Assembly (NCBI GenBank): GCA_026214975.1
Contig: JAOBSW010000475.1
Span: forward strand, 62,001-126,000
Direction: 5' to 3'
Source of the DNA: Gentiana macrophylla
Lineage: Eukaryota; Streptophyta; Magnoliopsida; Gentianales; Gentianaceae
DNA length: 64,000 nt
The notes under the pieces are model-generated. The model searched no databases, was not told the DNA's origin, and worked only from the letters and a program-made list of their open reading frames with translations. The translations under genes and the position numbers were made by a program. Positions 58,451 through 64,000 of this stretch are shown here, piece by piece. Positions within the stretch are counted from its first letter, which is position 1, and the number at the start of each line of letters is the position of its first letter.

Positions 58451-58577
58451 CATAATAGTTTGAAAGCTAAACAATATTTTTTTATACTTGATCACCTTAA
58501 TTCCTTACATTAAAGTTGCTTATTCTTTGAATCAAACACACCCACAACATAAAACTCATTGTATAATAACTTAATCA
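58451..58577. repeat. SatA satellite, last partial unit
   Basis: About 127 bp of SatA (CATAATAGTTTG through ACTTAATCA), then a direct switch to SatB within ATATACATAAATTTGTAAAG. It is the physical junction of the two satellites. Confidence 0.8.
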
Positions 58578-61500
58578 TATACATAAATTTGTAAAGCCCC
58601 GTTTTGAGTAAACTCTACTTCAATTACATACAAAAATTTGTAAACAACGGTTTTTAGTAAACTCTACTAAAATTACAAAAAAAAACTGTAAACACCATTT
58701 TGAGTAAACTCTACAATAATTACATACAAAAAGTTGTAAACCCTTACTTTGAGAAAACTCTACTATAATTATATACAAAATGTTGTAAACCCCAGGTTTC
58801 AGTAAACTCTACTATAATTACATATACAAAAAATTGTAAATCCTATTTTGATTAAACTCTACAATAATTCTATGTAAAAAATGTTGTAAACCCCCATTTT
58901 GAGTAAACTGTACTACAAATTTATTCAAAAAGTTGTAAATCCCCGATTTGAGTAACTCTACTAATACAGTTATATACAAAAAGTTTAAAACCTCTATTTT
59001 GAGTAAACTCTACTATACTTTCATATACAAAAAGTTGTAAACCCTATTTTGAGAAAACTCTACTACAACTATATACAAAAAAAGTTATAAAACCTTCTTT
59101 TGAGTAAACTCTACTACAATTAAATACAAAAAGCTGTAAACCCCTGTATTGAGTAAACTCTACTACCAATATATAAAATAGTTGTAAATCTCCGTTTTGA
59201 GTAAACTCTACTATAATTTTATATACAAAAAAGTTGTAAACCCCCGTTCTGAGTAAACTCTACTACAATTACGTACAAAAAGTTGTGAACCCCTGTTTTG
59301 AGTAAACTCTCCTTTAATTTGATATAGAAAAAGTTCTAAACCCCCGTTTTGAGTAAACTTTACTATAATTATATATACAAAAATTTGTAAACCCCTGTTT
59401 TGAGTCAACTCTACTAAAATTTTATAAACAAAAAGTTGTAAACCCCTATTTTGAGTCAACTCTAGATAAGTAAAAACAAAAGTTATAAACCCCCGTTTAG
59501 AGTAACTCTACTACAATTATATACAAAACGTTGTTCACCCTCATTTTAAGTAAACTCTACAACAATTATATACAGAAAGTAGTAAACCCCATTTAAAGTA
59601 AACTCTAAGAAAATTAAATACAAAAGGTTGTAAACCCCAATTTTGAGTAAACTCTACCTCAATTATATGCAAAAAGTTGTAAACCCTTGGTTTGAGTAAA
59701 CTCCACTATATAATTTTAAACCCCCATTTAGTGTTTACTCTACTACAATTATTTACGAAAAGTTGTAAACCCTCGTTTTGAATAAACTCTACAACAATTA
59801 TATACAAAAAGTTTTAAACCCCCGGTTTGAGTATACTCTACTACAATTATATACAAAAAGTTGTAAACCCCCGTTTTGAGTAAACTCTACTACAATTATA
59901 TACAAATAGTTGAAAACCTGCATTTTGTGTAAACTCTACTATAATTTTATATACAAAAAGTTGTAAACCTCCATTTCGAGTAAACTCTACTATTATTACA
60001 TATAAAAAGTTGTAAACCCCCGTTTTGAGTAAACTCCACAGTACTTTTGTTTACAAAAAGTTTTAATCCCCCGGATTAAGTAAACTCTACTACATTTATA
60101 TACGAAAATTTTTAAACCCTCGTTTTGAGTAAACTCTAGTACAATTATATATAAAGAGTTGTAAACCCTTGTTTTGAGGAAATTATACTACAATTATATA
60201 CAAAAAGTTGTAAACCCTGATTTTGAATAAACTCTACTACTATTATATCCAAAAAGTTGTAAACCCTGGTTTTCAATAAACTCTACTATATAATTGTAAA
60301 CCCCTGTTTTGAGTTTACTCAACTACAATTATACACAAAATGTTGTAAACCCTCGTTTTGAACAAACTCTACTACAATTATATACAAAAAGTTGTAAAAA
60401 CACCCTTTTGAGTAAACTCTACTATAATTTTATAAACAAAAATTTGTAATCCCCCATTTTGAGTAAACTCTACTACAATTACATACAAAAAGTTGTAAAT
60501 CCCCATTTTAAGTAAACTCTTCTATAATTTTATATACAAAATGTTGCAAACTCCCATTTTAAGTGAACTCTACTACGATTGTATATACAAAAAGTTGTTA
60601 ACCCCAATTTTGAGTAAACTCTACAGCAATTACTTACAAAAAGCTATAAAGAACTGTTTTTAGTAAACTCTACTAAAATTACAAAAAAAAACTGTAAACC
60701 CCATTTTGAGTAAACTCTACTAAAATTACATACAAAAAGTTGTAAACCCCTACTTTGAGAAAACTCTATTACAATTATAGACAAAAAGTTGAAACCCCTA
60801 CTTTGAGAAAACTCTACTACAATTATATACAAAAAGTTGCAAACCCCCGTTTCGAGTAAACTCTACCATAATTACATTTACAAAAAGTTGTAAATCCTAT
60901 TCTGATTAAACTCTACAATAATTTTATATAAAAAATGTTGTAAACCCCCATTTTGATTAAACTCCAATGCACTTATATACAAATAGTTTTAAACCTCTGT
61001 TTTGAGTATACTCTACTATACTTTCAAATACAAAAAGTTGTAAATCCCTATTTTGAGTAAACTCTAGTACCACTACAAAAAAAATACATTTTTGCTACAC
61101 TATAGCTTGCCACGCCACAAATAAGCGCCGCAAAAAAGGAACCGGTAGCGTCACTCTTTATGAGCGTCAAAAAACTGTTTTATCAAAAATTACAAAAGTT
61201 CGCTCGTAAAAAGTGACGCAAAAGACAACTTTTAGCGGCGCTATTTTGCTGGAGCGTGGCAAACAAAAGTGTAGCAAAAAGGTATTTTTTTAGTAGTGAT
61301 ACAATTATATAGAAAAAAAAGTTATAAACTCCTATTTTGAGTAAACTCTACTACAATTATATACAAAAAGTTGTAAACCCCCTTTTTGAGAAAACTCTAC
61401 TACCAGTATATACAAAAAGTTGTAAACCTCCGTTTTGAGTAAACTCTAATATAATTTTATATACAAAAAAGTTGTAAACCACCGTTTTGAGTAAACTCTA

Positions 61501-64000
61501 CTACTTTTATGTACAAAAAGTTGTAAACCATTGTTTTGAGTAAACTCTACTATAATATTATACAGAAAAAGTTGTAAATCCCCGTTTCTGGTAAACTTTA
61601 CTATAATTATATAAATAAAAAGTTGTAAACCCCAATTTTGAGTAACTCTACTACAATTATATACAAAAAGTTGTAAACCTGTGATTTGAGTAAACTCCAC
61701 TATATAATTTTAAACCCCCATTTAGAGTTTACCCTACTACAATTATATACAATCATTGTAAACCCTCGTTTGAATAAACTCTACAACAATTATATACAAA
61801 AAGTTTTAAACCCCTGGTTTGAGTATACTCTACAACAATTATATACAAAAAGTTGTAAACCACCATTCTGAGTAAACTCTACTACTATTATATACAAATA
61901 GTTGTAAACCCTCGTTGTGAGTAAATTCTACTATAATTTTATATACAAAAAGTTGTAAACCCCCATTTTGATTAAACTCTAATGCACTTATATACAAATA
62001 GTTTTAAACCTCTGTTTTGAGTATACTCTACTATACTTTCATATACAAAAAGTTGTAAATCCCTGTTTTGAGTAAACTCTAGTACAATTATATACAAAAA
62101 AAGTTATAAACTCCTATTTTGAGTAAACTTTACTACAATTATATACAAAAAGTCGTAAACCCCCGTTTTGAGTAAACTCTACTACCAGTATATACAAAAA
62201 CTTGTAAACCTCCGTTTTGAGTAAACTCTACTATAATTTTATATACAAAAAAGTTGTAAACCCCCGTTTTGAGTAAACTATACTACTTTTATGTACAAAA
62301 AGTTGTAAACCATTGTTTTGAATAAACTCTACTATAATATTATACAGAAAAAGTTGTAAATCCCCGTTTCTGGTAAACTTTTCTATAATTATATATTCCA
62401 AAAGTTGTAAACCCCAATTTTGAGTAAATTCTACTACAATTATATACAAAAAGTTGTAAACCCGTGATTTGAGTAAACTCCACTATATAATTTTAAACCC
62501 CCATTTAGAGTTTACTCGACTACAATTATATACAATCGTTGTAAACCCTCGTTTGAATAAACTCTACAAAAATTATATACAAAAAGTTTTAAACCCCGGT
62601 TTAAGTATACTCTACAACAATTATATACAAAAAGTTGTAAACCCCCGTTCTGAGTAAACTCTACAACAATTATATACAAATAGTTGTAAACCCTCGTTGT
62701 GAGTAAATTCTACTATAATTTTATATACAAAAAGTTGTAAAACCCCATTTCGAGTAAACTCTACTATTATTACATACAAAAAGTTGTAAACCCCCGTTTT
62801 GAGTAAGCTCCACAGTAATTTTGTTTACAAATAGTTTTAAACCACCAGTTTGAGTAAACTCTACTACAATTATATACGAAAATTTGTAAACCCTCATTTT
62901 GAGTCAGCTCTACTACAATTATTTACAAAAAGTTCTAAACCCTTGTTTTTAGGAAATTCTACTACAATTATATACCAAAAGTTGTAAACCCCGATTTTGA
63001 GTAAACTCTACTACAATTATATCCAAAAAGTTTTAAACCCTTTTTTCAGTAAACTCAACTATATTATTGTAAACCCCTGTTTTGAGTTTACTCTACTACA
63101 ATTATACACAAAAAGTTGTAAACCCTCGTTTGGAACAAACTCAACTACAATTATATACAAAAAGTTGTAAACCCCCGTTTTGAGTAAACTCTACTGCAAT
63201 TATGTACAAAAAGTTGTAAACCCCTATTTTGAGTAAACTCTACTATAATTTTATGTAGAAAAAGTTGTAAACCCCCGTTTTGAGTAAACTCTACTATAAT
63301 TTAATAACCAAAAAGTTGTCAACCCCCGTTTTGAGTCAACTCTAAAGCAATTTTGTATACGAAATGTTATATACCCCCGTTTAGAGTAACTCTACTACAA
63401 TTATATACAAAACGTTGTTCACCCTCATTTTAATTAAACTCTACAACAATTATATAAAGAAAGAAGTAAACCTCCATTTTAAGTAAACTCTAAGAAAATT
63501 ATATACAAAAGGTTGTAAACCCCAATTTTGAGTAAACTCAACTAAAATTTTATACAAAAAGTTGTAAACCCTTGATTTGAGTAAAGTCCACTATATAATT
63601 TTAAACCCCCATTTAGAGTTTACTCTACTACAATTATATACAAATTGTTGTAAACACTCATTTTGAATAAACTCTACAACAATTATATACAAAAGGTTTT
63701 AAACCCCCGGTTTGAGTATACTCTACTACAATTATATAAAAAAAAGTTGTAAAACCCCGTTTTGAGTAAACTCTACTACAATTATATACAAATAGTTGTA
63801 AACCCTTGTTTTGTGTAAACTCTACAATAATTTTATATACAAAAAGTTGTAAACCCCCATTTCGAGTAAACTCTACTATTATTACATACAAAAAGATTTA
63901 AACCCCGTTTTGAGTAAACTCCACAGTACTTTTGTTTACATAAAGTTTTAAACCCCCGGATTGAGTAAACTCTACTACAATTATATACGAAAATTTGTAA
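58578..64000. repeat. SatB satellite, 49-bp unit, to the window end
   Basis: Unit of 49 bp (for example from 59835 to 59883): ACTCTACTACAATTATATAC, AAAAAGTTGTAAACCCCC, GTTTTGAGTAA. Units vary, and variants recur in order, forming a higher-order repeat of 783 bp (16 units): 61701 against 62484 and, after removing the MITE, 60966 against 61981. Larger repeats occur at 2006 bp (58651 against 60657) and 3884 bp (59495 against 63379). Open frames on both strands are by-products. The array runs past the window end. Confidence 0.92.
61071..61298. mobile_element. 228-bp CACTA-type MITE inside SatB
   Basis: Ends CACTACAAAAAAAATAC and GGTATTTTTTTAGTAGTG are inverted repeats extending to TTTTTGCTACACT / AGTGTAGCAAAAA. 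TAC precedes it (61068-61070) and recurs at 61300-61302 after one extra A. The equivalent site without the insert is at about 62080-62090 (CTAGTACAATTATATAC). It has no coding capacity; the interior contains further inverted phrases (AGCGCCGC / GCGGCGCT), so the whole can fold as a hairpin. Confidence 0.88.

Noticed and set aside
43486..58577. Calling SatA the centromere
   Set aside because: Unit size and retroelement content would allow it, but nothing in the sequence proves centromere function; CENH3 data would be needed.
59211..63891. Repeat-protein genes on the minus strand of SatB (repeats of the kind GLQLFVYN)
   Set aside because: The 49-bp period is not a multiple of three, so frames close after a few units; the open frames are by-products of the repeat.
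58578..64000. CRISPR-like array (regular short repeats)
   Set aside because: Units are contiguous, with no unique spacers, in a plant nuclear context; it is a simple tandem satellite.

Overview
The window is transposon- and satellite-filled nuclear DNA of a flowering plant, most likely a eudicot. This rests on Ty1/copia elements primed by initiator-Met tRNA, gag and pol of the Sirevirus type, a CACTA remnant with a plant-type transposase-associated domain, and AT-rich satellites. I cannot name the species. No intact cellular gene is visible; the only host-like coding trace is a broken three-exon fragment near 41.4-41.9 kb.

Layout. Positions 1-39744 hold a set of nested retrotransposons. The outermost is E, a coding-empty LTR element (interior 1-466 and 35825-38449, 3' LTR 38450-39744; its 5' end lies before the window). 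Element C (467-35819, minus strand, duplicated target CACAT) sits inside E. Element A (502-21200, minus strand) sits inside the 3' LTR of C. Element B (4715-16642, plus strand) sits inside the third ORF of A. A, B and C are related. B and C have the order LTR, primer site, gag, protease, integrase, reverse transcriptase, RNase H, a conserved spacer, a large third ORF (ORF3), polypurine tract, LTR. A keeps the LTRs, primer site, the gag tail and ORF3 but has no capsid, zinc knuckle or pol. All reading frames carry stops or frameshifts, so every copy looks dead.

39745-43485 is a mosaic: unassigned AT-rich DNA, the spliced gene fragment (an RNase H1 N-terminal/viroplasmin-like domain followed by a Cys-rich module) with nested tandem duplications, and an inverted LTR fragment related to the LTR of E.

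43486-58577 is a satellite (SatA) built of two alternating unit types of about 355 and 367 bp, so the repeat is a dimer of about 722 bp. It is broken by a CACTA remnant (44729-46524), a small non-autonomous LTR element D with a coiled-coil ORF (51438-54328, duplicated target GGACG), and a nearly complete LTR (57495-58450). From 58578 to the window end runs a second satellite (SatB, 49-bp unit), which looks derived from a sub-segment of SatA. It has a 16-unit higher-order repeat of 783 bp and contains a 228-bp CACTA-type MITE whose empty site is preserved in the neighbouring repeat copy.

The most interesting feature is the shared ORF3 in the envelope position of A, B and C. It has a conserved N-terminal domain, an NLS-like basic cluster, an acidic low-complexity region, coiled coil and a conserved C-terminal domain, but no visible signal peptide or membrane segment. 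It survives even in A, which has lost all of pol.
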